Shown: positions 16,307-25,247 of the stretch, one piece after another
How positions within the stretch are numbered: the stretch's first letter is position 1
Layout: every line of letters begins with the position of its first letter
Source of the DNA: Oscillospiraceae bacterium
GTDB taxonomy: Bacteria > Bacillota > Clostridia > Oscillospirales > Oscillospiraceae
Length of the DNA: 44,023 nt
Reading direction: 5' to 3'
Assembly (NCBI GenBank): GCA_020025425.1
Contig: JAHHSD010000012.1
Coordinates: 1-44,023, forward strand
Made by a program: the position numbers and the translations under genes
Notes under the pieces: generated by a model
Seen by the model: the letters and a program-made list of their open reading frames with translations, nothing else
What the model was told of the DNA's origin: nothing
Databases searched by the model: none

Positions 16307-18910
16307 ATGCTGAAAAAAGAAGTTCTGGACAATATGCAGCGCATCGTGGACAACTGCATGGGCGAGGAGACTGCCGCCTGTGCTGCCGCATGTCCCATGC
16401 ACACGGACGCCAAGGAGTATATCCGGCTGATCCGGGAGGGCAGAGGCGAGGAGGCCATCAAGGTCATCCGGGACAAGCTCTTTCTGCCCGCCACCCTGGG
16501 CCGTATCTGCGCCCACCCCTGCGAGAAGAAATGTAAGTGGAACGAGGGCCACAGCCCCATGGCCATCGCCTCCCTCAAGCGCTACGCCGCCGACCACTTT
16601 GACCACCCCGAGAACTGGGACCTGGAGATCGCCCCCGCCAACGGCAAGAAGGTGGCGGTGATCGGCTGCGGCCCCTCCGGTATGCAGGCCGCCCTGGATC
16701 TGCGCCGGGAGGGCTGTGAGGTCACCGTGTTTGAGAAGCTGCCGGTCCGCGGCGGCATGATGCGGGTGGGCATCCCCGCCTACCGTCTGCCCCGGGACAT
16801 CCTGGAGGGGGAGATCTCCTACCTGGACAAGCTGGGGGTCAAATTCCAGCTTAACTGCGAGATCGGCAGGGACAAGAGCCTGGAGGAGCTGACCCGGGAG
16901 TACGACAGCGTGGTGGTGGCCGTGGGCAAGCACCAGGGCCGTGTGGACCGCTCCCTGGCCCACTCCGACGCCGAGGGTATCTACTCCGCCGCCGGCTTCC
17001 TGAAGGAGGCCGCCCTCACCGGCGACGTGGCCAAGGCGGGCAGGGCCGCTCTGGTGGTGGGCGGCGGCGATGTGGCCATGGACTGCGCCCGCACCGCCCT
17101 GCGCTGCTCCAAAATGGAGAAGGTCTATTCCATCTGCCTGGAGGACAGCTTTGCCGCCATGCCATCCGCCCCCATGGAGATCCGCGGCGCCCTGGATGAG
17201 GGCGTCAAGTTCAACCACGCCCAGGCCATCAAGGCCATCCACGTGGATGAGAACAACCGGGTGAGCGGGGTCACCCTGAAAAAGTGCCTGTCCATGTTTG
17301 ATAAGGACGGCCGCTTCGCCCCCTCCTACGACGAGGAGGCCACCGTGGAGATGGAGGTGGACACCATCATCTTCGCCATCGGCCAGGGCGTGGAGGGCGA
17401 GTTCGCCAAGGGGATGCTGGAGCAGCGCCCCAACACCACCTTCGTCTGCGACAAGCTGACCCTCCAGTCCGCCGATAACGAGAAGGTGTTCCTGGCCGGC
17501 GACGCCTCCGGTGAGACAGTGATCGTGATTCAGGCCATGGCCACCGGCCGCCGTGCGGCCCAGTCCGTGATGCGGTACCTGAGAGGGGAGAGTCTCACCG
17601 AGGGCCGGGAGCTGGAGGACACCTGGGGCTATGACACCAAGCTGGATATGCCCACCGACTGGACCCAGATCACCGGCACCCGCCAGGGCATGGGGGAGCT
17701 GGACCCCAAGGAGCGGGTCCGCTCCTTTGATGAGGTGGCCCTGGGCTACACCGACGAGGAGGCCAAGCGGGAGGCCGACCGCTGCCGCCAGTGCGAGTGC
17801 AAGCTGTGCATGAAGGAGTGCATCATGCTCAACGACTTCACCGAATGTCCCAAGACCCTGTTCCGGGACTACCTGGAGAAGGGCATCGACAAGATGGACC
17901 GGATGATCGCTTACTCCTGCAACGAGTGCAGCCAGTGTACCCTGAAGTGCCCCAAGGAGCTGGACCTGCGCAGCAACTTCCAGGCCATGAAGGCGGCCTA
18001 CGCTCAGGAGAACGACGGCATCGTGCCTCTGGACGCCCTGAAGCCCAGCGAGGCCGGTCAGGTGAAGGAGAGCTCCGAGGCCTTCTGCACTACGGTGCCC
18101 GGCGCGGACAAGCCCGCCGAGACCCCCAGAAAGAAAAAGACCAAGTACGTCTTTGTGCCCGGCTGCACCGTCCCCGCCTACACCCCCCAGGGTGTGGAGA
18201 ACGTGCTGCGCCACCTGAAGGACAGCCTGGGCGACGAGAACGTGGGCGCCCTGCTCCAGTGCTGCGGCAAGGTCAGCGGCTTCATGGGTGAGGAGAAGAA
18301 GTTCGACGAGCGCAACAAAATTGCCATCGACAAGCTGGATGAGATGGGCTGTGAGGTCATTATCACGGTCTGTCCCTCCTGCTTCAAGATCTTCAAACAG
18401 ACCGCCAAGAACCAGAAGGTCATCTCCTACTGGGATCTGATGCACGACCTGATCGGCCTTCCCGAGCAGGCCCGGGGCATCGGCAAGGGCTCCGACGTGG
18501 TGTTCAACATCCACGACTCCTGCGTGACCCGGGACGAGCCCACCCACCACGCCAGCATCCGCTGGATGCTGGATCAGATGGGCTACCGCTGGGAGGACAT
18601 CGAGCGCAACGGGGCCAACACCCGCTGCTGCGGCGTGGGCGGCATGGTCTGCTCCTCCGATCCCGAGCTCTATGCCCGTGTCTACACCCGCCGGGCCAAC
18701 GACTTCAACTCCGACCACATCATCAGCTACTGCGGCTCCTGCCGGGGCACCATGCAGGCCGCGGGCAAGGACTCCGTCCACATGCTGGACCTGCTCTTTG
18801 GTCCCACCTATATGTCCGATATGGCCCGGCAGCGGGGCTACAAGTCTGAGGACGAGATGTGGGCCAACCGGCTGGAGACCAAGGAGCGTCTCAACGCCTT
18901 CCGGAAGTAA
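16307..18910 (+). CDS. GltD-like NAD(P)H/FAD oxidoreductase fused to HdrC/HdrB-like Fe-S domains
   Basis: An 867-residue multidomain redox protein. Residues 1-100 form a Cys-rich [4Fe-4S] domain like that of GltD and dihydropyrimidine dehydrogenase (AACAAACPMHTD, CAHPCEKKCKW). Residues 110-430 are an FAD- and NAD(P)H-binding module (VAVIGCGPSGMQAA and VVGGGDVAMDCARTA). A two-cluster ferredoxin-like HdrC domain follows (CRQCECKLCMKEC and CNECSQCTLKC, about 490-560). The C-terminus has two complete CCG motifs: C620-X31-CC652/653-X35-CPSC, and C739-X34-CC774/775-X33-CGSC, as in HdrB/HdrD, which hold non-cubane [4Fe-4S] clusters that cleave disulfides. ATG 16307 has AGGAGG 9 bases upstream; the earlier ATG 16289 contains that site. 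It likely passes electrons from NAD(P)H to an unknown, possibly disulfide, acceptor. Confidence 0.85.
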   Translation: MLKKEVLDNMQRIVDNCMGEETAACAAACPMHTDAKEYIRLIREGRGEEAIKVIRDKLFLPATLGRICAHPCEKKCKWNEGHSPMAIASLKRYAADHFDHPENWDLEIAPANGKKVAVIGCGPSGMQAALDLRREGCEVTVFEKLPVRGGMMRVGIPAYRLPRDILEGEISYLDKLGVKFQLNCEIGRDKSLEELTREYDSVVVAVGKHQGRVDRSLAHSDAEGIYSAAGFLKEAALTGDVAKAGRAALVVGGGDVAMDCARTALRCSKMEKVYSICLEDSFAAMPSAPMEIRGALDEGVKFNHAQAIKAIHVDENNRVSGVTLKKCLSMFDKDGRFAPSYDEEATVEMEVDTIIFAIGQGVEGEFAKGMLEQRPNTTFVCDKLTLQSADNEKVFLAGDASGETVIVIQAMATGRRAAQSVMRYLRGESLTEGRELEDTWGYDTKLDMPTDWTQITGTRQGMGELDPKERVRSFDEVALGYTDEEAKREADRCRQCECKLCMKECIMLNDFTECPKTLFRDYLEKGIDKMDRMIAYSCNECSQCTLKCPKELDLRSNFQAMKAAYAQENDGIVPLDALKPSEAGQVKESSEAFCTTVPGADKPAETPRKKKTKYVFVPGCTVPAYTPQGVENVLRHLKDSLGDENVGALLQCCGKVSGFMGEEKKFDERNKIAIDKLDEMGCEVIITVCPSCFKIFKQTAKNQKVISYWDLMHDLIGLPEQARGIGKGSDVVFNIHDSCVTRDEPTHHASIRWMLDQMGYRWEDIERNGANTRCCGVGGMVCSSDPELYARVYTRRANDFNSDHIISYCGSCRGTMQAAGKDSVHMLDLLFGPTYMSDMARQRGYKSEDEMWANRLETKERLNAFRK

Positions 18911-18942
18911 GCTCACCCAAATTTGCAGTTCAAATCACCATA

Positions 18943-18986
18943 CGCCGAGGTCAGGACCCCCGTGAAGTCCTGGCCTCGGCATTTTC
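18943..18986 (+). terminator. Terminator of the PucR/EamA/oxidoreductase block
   Basis: A 14-bp stem with one wobble pair (18943-18956 with 18967-18980) is followed by ATTTTCT. It starts 33 bases after the oxidoreductase stop and before the pot promoter. Confidence 0.85.
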
Positions 18987-19012
18987 TGACTGCTCCTCTG
19001 TGACCAGGTAAC

Positions 19013-19041
19013 TTGACAGAGAACGAATGTGCGCATATAAT
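19013..19041 (+). promoter_or_regulatory. Consensus SigA promoter of the pot operon
   Basis: TTGACA (19013-19018) and TATAAT (19036-19041) are separated by exactly 17 bases, both perfect consensus boxes, about 55 bases before the potA ATG. Confidence 0.9.
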
Positions 19042-19095
19042 GTCGAACGCAAGCAAAAATGGCCGGTTTTGATTCGGAGACAGTAAGGAGGACCT

Positions 19096-20178
19096 ATGGG
19101 AGAGACAATCCTGGAGCTTCAAAACATCACAAAGGGCTTTGGAGAGACCGAGGTGCTTAACGGCATCAGCATCTCCATTGCAAAGGGAGAGTTTGTCACC
19201 CTGCTGGGTCCCTCCGGCTGCGGCAAGACCACCACGCTGCGGATCATTGCCGGTCTGGAGCACCCGGACGGGGGGCGGGTCCTGCTCAACGGGGCGGACG
19301 TCACCGACAGCGCCCCCAACAAGCGGGACGTGAACACGGTGTTCCAGAATTACGCCCTGTTCCCCCACATGACGGTGGCCGCCAACATCGGATACAGCCT
19401 GAAGCTGAAGCGGTGTCCCCGGAAGGAAATTTCCAAGGCGGTGGACTGGGCGCTGGAGCTGGTCCAGCTGTCCGGCTATGGGGACCGGATGCCGGACGAG
19501 CTGTCCGGCGGCCAGAAGCAGCGGGTGGCCATCGCCCGGGCCATTGTGAACCGCCCCAGCGTCCTGCTGCTGGACGAGCCCCTGGGGGCCCTGGACTTGC
19601 AGCTGCGCCGCCAGATGCAGACCGAGCTGAAGGCCCTGCAAAAGCGGCTGGGGATCACCTTCATCTATATCACCCATGACCAGGAGGAGGCCCTGAACAT
19701 GTCCGACCGGATCGCTGTGATGCGGGGCGGGCAGTTTGAGCAGCTGGGCACCCCGGCCCAGATCTACAACACCCCCAGGACCAGCTATGTGGCCCGCTTT
19801 GTGGGGGCGGCCAATATCCTCACCGGCCGGGTGAAGTCCATGGAGGGGGAGGTCCTCACCCTGGACTGCGCCGGGGGCTGCGCCCAAGCGGTCTGCCGGG
19901 ACCGGGACTGCCCGGTGGGGAGCCAGGTCACCCTGGCGGTGCGCAGCGAGTGGGTGGAGTTCTCCGCCGATCCCGCCGCCTGCGGCATTGCCGCCCAGGT
20001 CCGGGAAAAGACCTTTGCCGGCGGGATGCTGCGCATCTCACTGAAACTGGCCGACGGGACCATGCTGGAGGCCAGCCGCCACGGCATCGACCTGGACGTG
20101 GAGCCCGGGGACCAGGTGCGTGTCACCTGGACCGCTGACCACGCGGTGCCGGTGGACGGGGAGGGGGAGCCATGCTGA
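19096..20178 (+). CDS. potA: Spermidine/putrescine ABC transporter ATP-binding protein
   Basis: ATPase that powers polyamine import, located on the cytoplasmic face of the PotB/PotC channel. The 360-residue protein has Walker A GPSGCGKTT near residue 38, Q-loop VFQNYALFPHMTV, signature LSGGQKQRVAIARA, Walker B VLLLDEPLGALD and the H-loop YITHDQEEA. A TOBE-like regulatory domain follows from about residue 240. An AAGGAGG lies shortly before the ATG. It is the first gene of a four-gene operon with a consensus promoter, and its last 7 bases overlap potB. The order ATPase-permease-permease-binding protein and the permease pair support the polyamine assignment over other TOBE-type importers. Confidence 0.92.
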   Translation: MGETILELQNITKGFGETEVLNGISISIAKGEFVTLLGPSGCGKTTTLRIIAGLEHPDGGRVLLNGADVTDSAPNKRDVNTVFQNYALFPHMTVAANIGYSLKLKRCPRKEISKAVDWALELVQLSGYGDRMPDELSGGQKQRVAIARAIVNRPSVLLLDEPLGALDLQLRRQMQTELKALQKRLGITFIYITHDQEEALNMSDRIAVMRGGQFEQLGTPAQIYNTPRTSYVARFVGAANILTGRVKSMEGEVLTLDCAGGCAQAVCRDRDCPVGSQVTLAVRSEWVEFSADPAACGIAAQVREKTFAGGMLRISLKLADGTMLEASRHGIDLDVEPGDQVRVTWTADHAVPVDGEGEPC

Positions 20179-21032
20179 GACGGGAGAGACGCTCCGGCCT
20201 GTGGCTGACCCTGGTGCCCCTCTACATTTTCACCCTGCTGCTGGTGGTGGGGCCTCTGATCTACATGGTGGTGCTCAGCTTTCAGACCAGGGCGGAGGTC
20301 TGGGGAGTGGTCAACCAGTTTACACTGGACAACTACAAAAATATCCTCCAGCCCGCTTACCTGAGCACCTTTGTGCAGTCGCTGAAGCTGGCCCTGGTCA
20401 GCACGCTGTGCATTGTGGCGGTGGGCTACCCCTTTGGCTACTACATGGCAAAGCTGTCTCAGAAATGGAAAAAGCGCATGCTCCTGCTGCTGATGCTCCC
20501 CTTCTGGACCAGCTCCCTGATCCGCCTGTACGGGTGGATTATCATATTCCGTTCCAACGGAACGCTGGATAAGCTGCTCATGGGGCTGGGCCTGACCAAG
20601 GAACCGCTGAAGCTGCTGTACACCTATCCCGCCGTGGTGGTGGGCATGGTCTATATCCTGCTGCCCTTTATGATCTTTGCCGTCTACTCCAGCGCGGAGA
20701 AGCTGGACTGGAGTCTGATAGAGGCCGCCCGGGATCTGGGTGCCACGCCCCTCCAGGCCTTTTTCACCGTCACCCTGAAGCTGACCCTGCCCGGCCTGCT
20801 GTCCGGCGTGATTTTGACCTTTATCCCCTCTATGGGCCTCTTTTTCATTGCGGACATTCTGGGCGGGAACAAGGTGGTGCTGGTGGGCACGCTGATCCAG
20901 GAGCAGCTGATGAAAACCCATAACTGGCCCTTCGCCGCCGCCCTGAGCGTGGTGCTGATGGTGCTGATGATGCTGATGATCGCCCTGTACCGGCGGATCA
21001 GCCACGCGGAGACACTGGAGGGAATGCAATGA
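20172..21032 (+). CDS. potB: Spermidine/putrescine ABC transporter permease
   Basis: Membrane subunit of the polyamine importer, 286 residues with about six transmembrane helices. The EAA loop that contacts the ATPase is visible as EAARDLGATPLQAFFTVTLK near residues 185-205. It overlaps potA by 7 bases and potC by 4 (ATGA), so translation is coupled. PotB-like features are the N-terminal helix LVPLYIFTLLLVVGPLIYM and the SSLIRLYGW loop. It pairs with the next gene to form the channel. Confidence 0.92.
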   Translation: MLRRERRSGLWLTLVPLYIFTLLLVVGPLIYMVVLSFQTRAEVWGVVNQFTLDNYKNILQPAYLSTFVQSLKLALVSTLCIVAVGYPFGYYMAKLSQKWKKRMLLLLMLPFWTSSLIRLYGWIIIFRSNGTLDKLLMGLGLTKEPLKLLYTYPAVVVGMVYILLPFMIFAVYSSAEKLDWSLIEAARDLGATPLQAFFTVTLKLTLPGLLSGVILTFIPSMGLFFIADILGGNKVVLVGTLIQEQLMKTHNWPFAAALSVVLMVLMMLMIALYRRISHAETLEGMQ

Positions 21033-21838
21033 GAGCCAGGAGCAAGCTGCCCAATATTTTTCTGGGGGCGGTGACCGCCGTCCTCTATCTGCCCATTATT
21101 CTGATCGTCCTCTACTCCTTCAACGCCAGCAAGCTCAGCTCCATCTGGGAGGGCTTTTCCCTGAAGTGGTACACGGCCCTCTTCCGGGATCAGGCCCTCT
21201 TTGCGGCCCTGGGCAACAGCCTTGTGCTGGCGCTGGCGGCCAGTCTGGCCGCCGCCGTGGTGGGCACCCTGGGGGCCTACGGCTTTACCAAGGTCCGCAC
21301 CCGGTCCAGAAAGGTGGTGGAGTACCTGACCATGCTGCCCATTATGATCCCTGAGATCATCCTGGGCATGGTGTTCATGGTGACCTTTGCCCTGATCGGA
21401 CTGCCCTTCGGCATGACCACCCTGATCCTGGCCCACACCACCTTCTGCATCCCCTATGTCTACATGCTGGTGAAGGCCAGGCTGGTGGGGATGGATCAGA
21501 GCATTCCGGAGGCCGCCCGGGACCTGGGGGCCAGCGAGGTCCGGGTGTTCTTCGATATCACTCTGCCCATGCTGATGCCTGCCATCCTGTCCGGGATGCT
21601 GCTCAGCTTTGCCATGAGCTTTGACGATGTGATCATCAGCATCTTTGTCACGGGGGTCAATGTCAACACCCTGCCCATCCGGATCTATACCCAGCTCAAG
21701 ACGGGGGTCACCCCTGAGATCAACGCGCTGTGCACCCTGATGCTGGCCGTCACCCTGCTGCTGGGCGGGGCGGCCTGGGCCCTGAGACGGGTCCCGCGCA
21801 TGGGAAAACGAACGGGAATCCGCGGCCTGAGCCGCTGA
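21029..21838 (+). CDS. potC: Spermidine/putrescine ABC transporter permease
   Basis: Second membrane subunit of the polyamine importer, 269 residues with about six helices. The EAA loop reads EAARDLGASEVRVFFDITLP near residue 158. PotC-type blocks are YLPIILIVLYSFNAS near the N-terminus and SFAMSFDDVIISIFVTGVNV near residue 193. The start overlaps the potB stop as ATGA. The binding-protein gene follows after 20 bases with its own strong ribosome site. Confidence 0.92.
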   Translation: MRARSKLPNIFLGAVTAVLYLPIILIVLYSFNASKLSSIWEGFSLKWYTALFRDQALFAALGNSLVLALAASLAAAVVGTLGAYGFTKVRTRSRKVVEYLTMLPIMIPEIILGMVFMVTFALIGLPFGMTTLILAHTTFCIPYVYMLVKARLVGMDQSIPEAARDLGASEVRVFFDITLPMLMPAILSGMLLSFAMSFDDVIISIFVTGVNVNTLPIRIYTQLKTGVTPEINALCTLMLAVTLLLGGAAWALRRVPRMGKRTGIRGLSR

Positions 21839-21858
21839 TCATTTTAAGGAGGAACTAC

Positions 21859-22914
21859 ATGAAAAAGACCATTGCACTGATTATGAGCCTGGCGCTCACG
21901 CTCTCCCTGCTGGCCGGCTGTGCCGACAAGAAGGAGCCCACCGGTGAGCTCAACCTGTTCACCTGGGTGGATATCTTCCCCCAGGAGGTGCTGGACAACT
22001 TCACCAAGGAGACCGGCATCAAGATCAACTACTCCAGCTTCGACACCGACGAGACCATGCTGGCCAAGCTGGAGACAGCCAAGGGCGGCGACTACGACGT
22101 GGTCCTGGCCGACGACTACATCATCGAAGTGGCCATCCAGGAGGGCCTGGTCAAGGCTCTGGACAAGGAGCAGCTGCCCAACTACAAGAACATCAATCCC
22201 GCCTATCAGGGCCTGTTCTACGACCCTGAGGACACCTACACCGTGCCCTACGGCGCCGGCGTTATGACCATCGTCTATGACCCCGCCGCGGCCGGTGTGG
22301 AGATCGAGAGCTTTGACGACCTGCGCGATCCCGCCCTGAAGGACAGCGTGGGCCTGGTCAACTCCGCCCGCGTCATCCACGCCATGTCCCTGATCGCCGA
22401 TGGCCAGAGCCTGAATACCGAGGACCAGGACGCCATCCGCAAGGCCAGCGAGCGGGTCATGGAGATGGCCCCCAACGTCCGCTTCATCAAGGACGACAAT
22501 CTTCAGGACGATATTATCTCCGGCGAGATCAGCGTGGGCGTCATGTACACCAGCCAGGTGACCCAGGCCTGCGTGGCCAAGCCTGAGCTGAAGGTGGTGT
22601 TCCCCAAGGAGGGCGTGGGCTTCGGCACCATGGCCCAGTTCATCCCGGTGAACGCCCCCCATCCCGAGGCCGCCCACCAGTTCATCGACTACATCCTGCG
22701 CCCCGACGTGGCCAAGCTGTGCTTTGAGCAGGTCGGCTATTACAGCACCAACCAGGCCGCCGACGCCCTCTTTGACGAGCAGTACAAGAAGCTGCTCACC
22801 CTGCCTGAGGACTTTGAGATCGACGCCATGGAGGCCATGCACAATGTGGGTGCAGATGCCATGGAGCTGCACGAGAAGCTGTGGACCGAGTTCCGCACCG
22901 CCTGTGGACAGTAA
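21859..22914 (+). CDS. potD: Spermidine/putrescine-binding lipoprotein
   Basis: Extracellular solute-binding subunit that delivers polyamine to PotBC. The 351-residue precursor begins with a lipoprotein signal peptide (positive MKK, hydrophobic stretch, lipobox LLAGC with Cys at about residue 22), so the mature protein is anchored by lipid in the outer leaflet of the membrane. The mature part starts with LNLFTWVDIFPQEVLDNF, the typical PotD/PotF opening, and includes YDVVLADDY and VPYGAGVMTIVYD blocks. ATG 21859 follows AAGGAGG (21846-21852) at 6 bases; an in-frame start at 21730 would lie inside potC and destroy the signal peptide. Confidence 0.93.
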   Translation: MKKTIALIMSLALTLSLLAGCADKKEPTGELNLFTWVDIFPQEVLDNFTKETGIKINYSSFDTDETMLAKLETAKGGDYDVVLADDYIIEVAIQEGLVKALDKEQLPNYKNINPAYQGLFYDPEDTYTVPYGAGVMTIVYDPAAAGVEIESFDDLRDPALKDSVGLVNSARVIHAMSLIADGQSLNTEDQDAIRKASERVMEMAPNVRFIKDDNLQDDIISGEISVGVMYTSQVTQACVAKPELKVVFPKEGVGFGTMAQFIPVNAPHPEAAHQFIDYILRPDVAKLCFEQVGYYSTNQAADALFDEQYKKLLTLPEDFEIDAMEAMHNVGADAMELHEKLWTEFRTACGQ

Positions 22915-22920
22915 CCGATG

Positions 22921-22958
22921 AAAAAACGGAGGATCGAATCCCGATCCTCCGTTTTTTT
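22921..22958. terminator. Bidirectional terminator between potD and buk
   Basis: A long stem (22921-22936 A-rich arm and GGAGGATCG with 22942-22957, loop of five bases) has T runs on both strands. It serves the convergent potD (plus) and buk (minus) transcripts. Confidence 0.93.
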
Positions 22959-23003
22959 CTGTTCAGATACCCAAATTGGGGAGAGTTTGTGGTTTTTTTG
23001 CAG

Positions 23004-24083
23004 TTACAGGGGGCAGCAGGGGTGGAACTGGTTCAGCTTCTCCTCGCCGTTGAGAATGCGCAGGGCGCCCAGGGCCAGGGCCTCCATCTCGTTCTCTCCG
23101 GGGATGATGACCACGCGGCACAGGTTGTGGAGGTAGCCCACCACCATGCCGGTGAGCATTTTGGAGTTGGCCAGACCGCCGGTGAGAATGACGGCGTCAA
23201 TGGGCTCCACAAAGCAGCCCAGCATGATGCCCACGCCCTTGGCGATCTGGAGGGCCTGGGCCTTGTAGACCAGGGCCGCCCGCTGGTCGCCGTCCTGGAT
23301 GCGCCGCTCGATCTCCCGGCAGTCGTGGGTGCCCAGCAGGGCGGACAGACCGCCCTCTCCCCGCAGCTTACGCATCATCTGCTCCCTGGTGTACTTGCCC
23401 GAATAGCACATGTCCAGCACATACTCCAGGTTGAGGCTGCCCGCCCGGTCCGGGGAGAAGGGACCGGCGTCGTCGGAGACCGAGTCGATGATCCGTCCGT
23501 GGCTGTGGGCGCTGATGCTGATGCCGCCGCCCAGATGGGCCACCACCAGGTTCATGTCCTCGTACCGCCGGCCCCGGATCTGGGCGTACTTGTGGGCGGT
23601 GGCCCGGGCGTTGAGCACGTGGCAGAAGCTGGTGCGGGTGACCTCCTTGAAGCCGGTGATCCGGGCTTCGGGGAGGAGCTCGTCGCTGGTCACCGCGTCG
23701 TAGATGTAGGCGGGGATCTCCAGAGGGGCGGCGAAGGCGTGGGCCATGAGTCCGCCCAGGTTGGAGGCATGTTCAAAGATGGTGTAGTGGCGCAGGCAGT
23801 CCAGCAGGCCCTCGTCCACCAGGTAGCCGCCGGCCACGATGCCGGGGATGATCCCCCCGCGGCCCACCACCGCGGACAGGGTGTCCAGGGAGATACCCGC
23901 CTGGGTCAAAGTGTCCCGGACCAGGGAGACCCGGTAGTCCAGCTGGTCGTTCAGGGTGGGGAAGGGGGACAGGTCCTGGTTGGTGTGGGGGATGCTGTGC
24001 TGAAAGGTGGAGCGGTCGTCATCAAAGATCGCCACCTTGGTGCTGGTGGAGCCGGGATTCAGAATCAGAAGTCGGTGAGCCAT
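23004..24083 (-). CDS. buk: Butyrate kinase
   Basis: Converts butyryl phosphate and ADP to butyrate and ATP, the final energy-yielding step of the ptb-buk route. The 359-residue protein is of the acetokinase family and of usual Buk length. The N-terminus has ILNPGSTSTKVAIF, the phosphate-binding loop of the family. Further blocks are VGRGGIIPGIVAGGY, the nucleotide-site block NLVVAHLGGGISISAHSHG and a late VILTGGLANS. It follows ptb by 10 bases on the minus strand with AGGAGG before its ATG. Branched-chain acyl phosphates could also be substrates. Confidence 0.95.
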   Translation of the reverse strand: MAHRLLILNPGSTSTKVAIFDDDRSTFQHSIPHTNQDLSPFPTLNDQLDYRVSLVRDTLTQAGISLDTLSAVVGRGGIIPGIVAGGYLVDEGLLDCLRHYTIFEHASNLGGLMAHAFAAPLEIPAYIYDAVTSDELLPEARITGFKEVTRTSFCHVLNARATAHKYAQIRGRRYEDMNLVVAHLGGGISISAHSHGRIIDSVSDDAGPFSPDRAGSLNLEYVLDMCYSGKYTREQMMRKLRGEGGLSALLGTHDCREIERRIQDGDQRAALVYKAQALQIAKGVGIMLGCFVEPIDAVILTGGLANSKMLTGMVVGYLHNLCRVVIIPGENEMEALALGALRILNGEEKLNQFHPCCPL

Positions 24084-24093
24084 ATAAGACCTC

Positions 24094-25005
24094 CTAGGCT
24101 GTGGGTCCGCTCATGGTAGAGCAAATCAGGATGGAGTGGTACTTCTCCTCGGGGGAGGCCCCGCGGGAGTTGACGGTGATGGGGACGCTGGCGCCCAGCA
24201 CAACCCCGGCCATCCTGCCTCCGGCCAGGCCGTAGAGGGCCTTGCCCAGCAGATTGCCCGCCGCGATGGAGGGGGCCAGCAGGATATCGGCGTCGCCGGC
24301 CACCGGGCTGTGATAGCCCTTGATGGCGGCGGCCTCCGGGTCGGTGGCCAGGTCCAGGGAGATGGGGCCCTCCACCAGACAGGGACCGAAGGCCCCGTCC
24401 AGGGCCTCGGCTTTCAGTGCGGCGGCGTCCAGTGTCTCCTGCATGTGGAGGTTGACCGACTCCACGGCGCATAAAACGGCCGCTTTTGGCTGTTCATAGC
24501 CCAGAAAACGGCAGAAATCCAGGGCGTTTTTCAGAATGGACCGCTTTTGGGCCAGGTCGGGGGCGATGTTCATACCCCCGTCTGTGATAAAGAGCAGCTT
24601 GTGGTAGCTGGGGACGTCCAGGATAGCCACATGGGACATGAGTCCTCCGGTGCAGATGCCGGATTCGGAGTCCACAGCGGCCTTGAGCAGGACACCGGTC
24701 TGGAGCATGCCCTTAATCAGCATCTGGCCCTTTCCGGAGCGGATCAGAGCCACGGATTTGACGGCGCAGTCCCAGTCATCCTCAGCGGGGATCAGAATGT
24801 CCTCTGCGGTCAGAGGGTGGCCCAGATGGCGGGCGATGTCGGAGATCTCGTCCCGATGTCCCACCAGAATGGGGCGGATCAGGCCGTCGCTCTGGGCCTG
24901 AAACACCGCCTGGAGGGTGTGCTCATCGTGGGCGGCTGCAACCACGGCGGTGCGGGGCTCCGACTGGGAACACAGCTGCTTCAGCTGTGAGAAACGATTT
25001 ATCAT
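24094..25005 (-). CDS. ptb: Phosphate butyryltransferase
   Basis: Exchanges CoA for phosphate on butyryl-CoA to give butyryl phosphate for butyrate kinase. The 303-residue protein has the length of Ptb and lacks the extra domain of long phosphotransacetylases. Typical blocks are MLIKGMLQTGVLLKAAVD, the SHVAILDVPSYHKLLFITDGGMN region (in part), and GDADILLAPSIAAGNLLGKAL. It is the first gene of the ptb-buk pair, divergent from a TetR regulator across a 242-base gap. The pathway enzymes upstream (crotonase, butyryl-CoA dehydrogenase) are not in this window. Confidence 0.94.
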   Translation of the reverse strand: MINRFSQLKQLCSQSEPRTAVVAAAHDEHTLQAVFQAQSDGLIRPILVGHRDEISDIARHLGHPLTAEDILIPAEDDWDCAVKSVALIRSGKGQMLIKGMLQTGVLLKAAVDSESGICTGGLMSHVAILDVPSYHKLLFITDGGMNIAPDLAQKRSILKNALDFCRFLGYEQPKAAVLCAVESVNLHMQETLDAAALKAEALDGAFGPCLVEGPISLDLATDPEAAAIKGYHSPVAGDADILLAPSIAAGNLLGKALYGLAGGRMAGVVLGASVPITVNSRGASPEEKYHSILICSTMSGPTA

Positions 25006-25125
25006 ATGCGTACGGCCTCCCTTTCTTTTCGGCAGTTATAGTGTAGCATTATTCCGGAGAAAAGTACATATCTTTTGCAGAGAGCGCTACAAAACTGGCG
25101 ATAGGTGTGTGAAAACAGGAGGAAT

Positions 25126-25161
25126 ATTTTTCTTGTTCTGTCCCGAAAAATGTGGTAACAT
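25126..25161 (+). promoter_or_regulatory. Probable promoter of the TetR gene with an overlapping inverted repeat
   Basis: TTGTTC (25133-25138) and TAACAT (25156-25161) are 17 bases apart. A 7-bp inverted repeat, ATTTTTC (25126-25132) and GAAAAAT (25145-25151), brackets the -35 box and could be an operator. AT-rich DNA makes chance repeats likely, so confidence is low. Confidence 0.4.
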
Positions 25162-25247
25162 AAAGAAAAATACGCTTTGGAAGGGGCTTCCGGAGCATGT
25201 CCCGGTGCGCGCAGCTCGGAGAGTCCGGAATATGGAGGGGGATCGGC

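Noticed and set aside
16280..18916. Open frame of 878 codons on the minus strand
   Set aside because: Mirror image of the HdrB-like flavoprotein gene, with low-complexity Leu/Gly/Val/His sequence and no domain.
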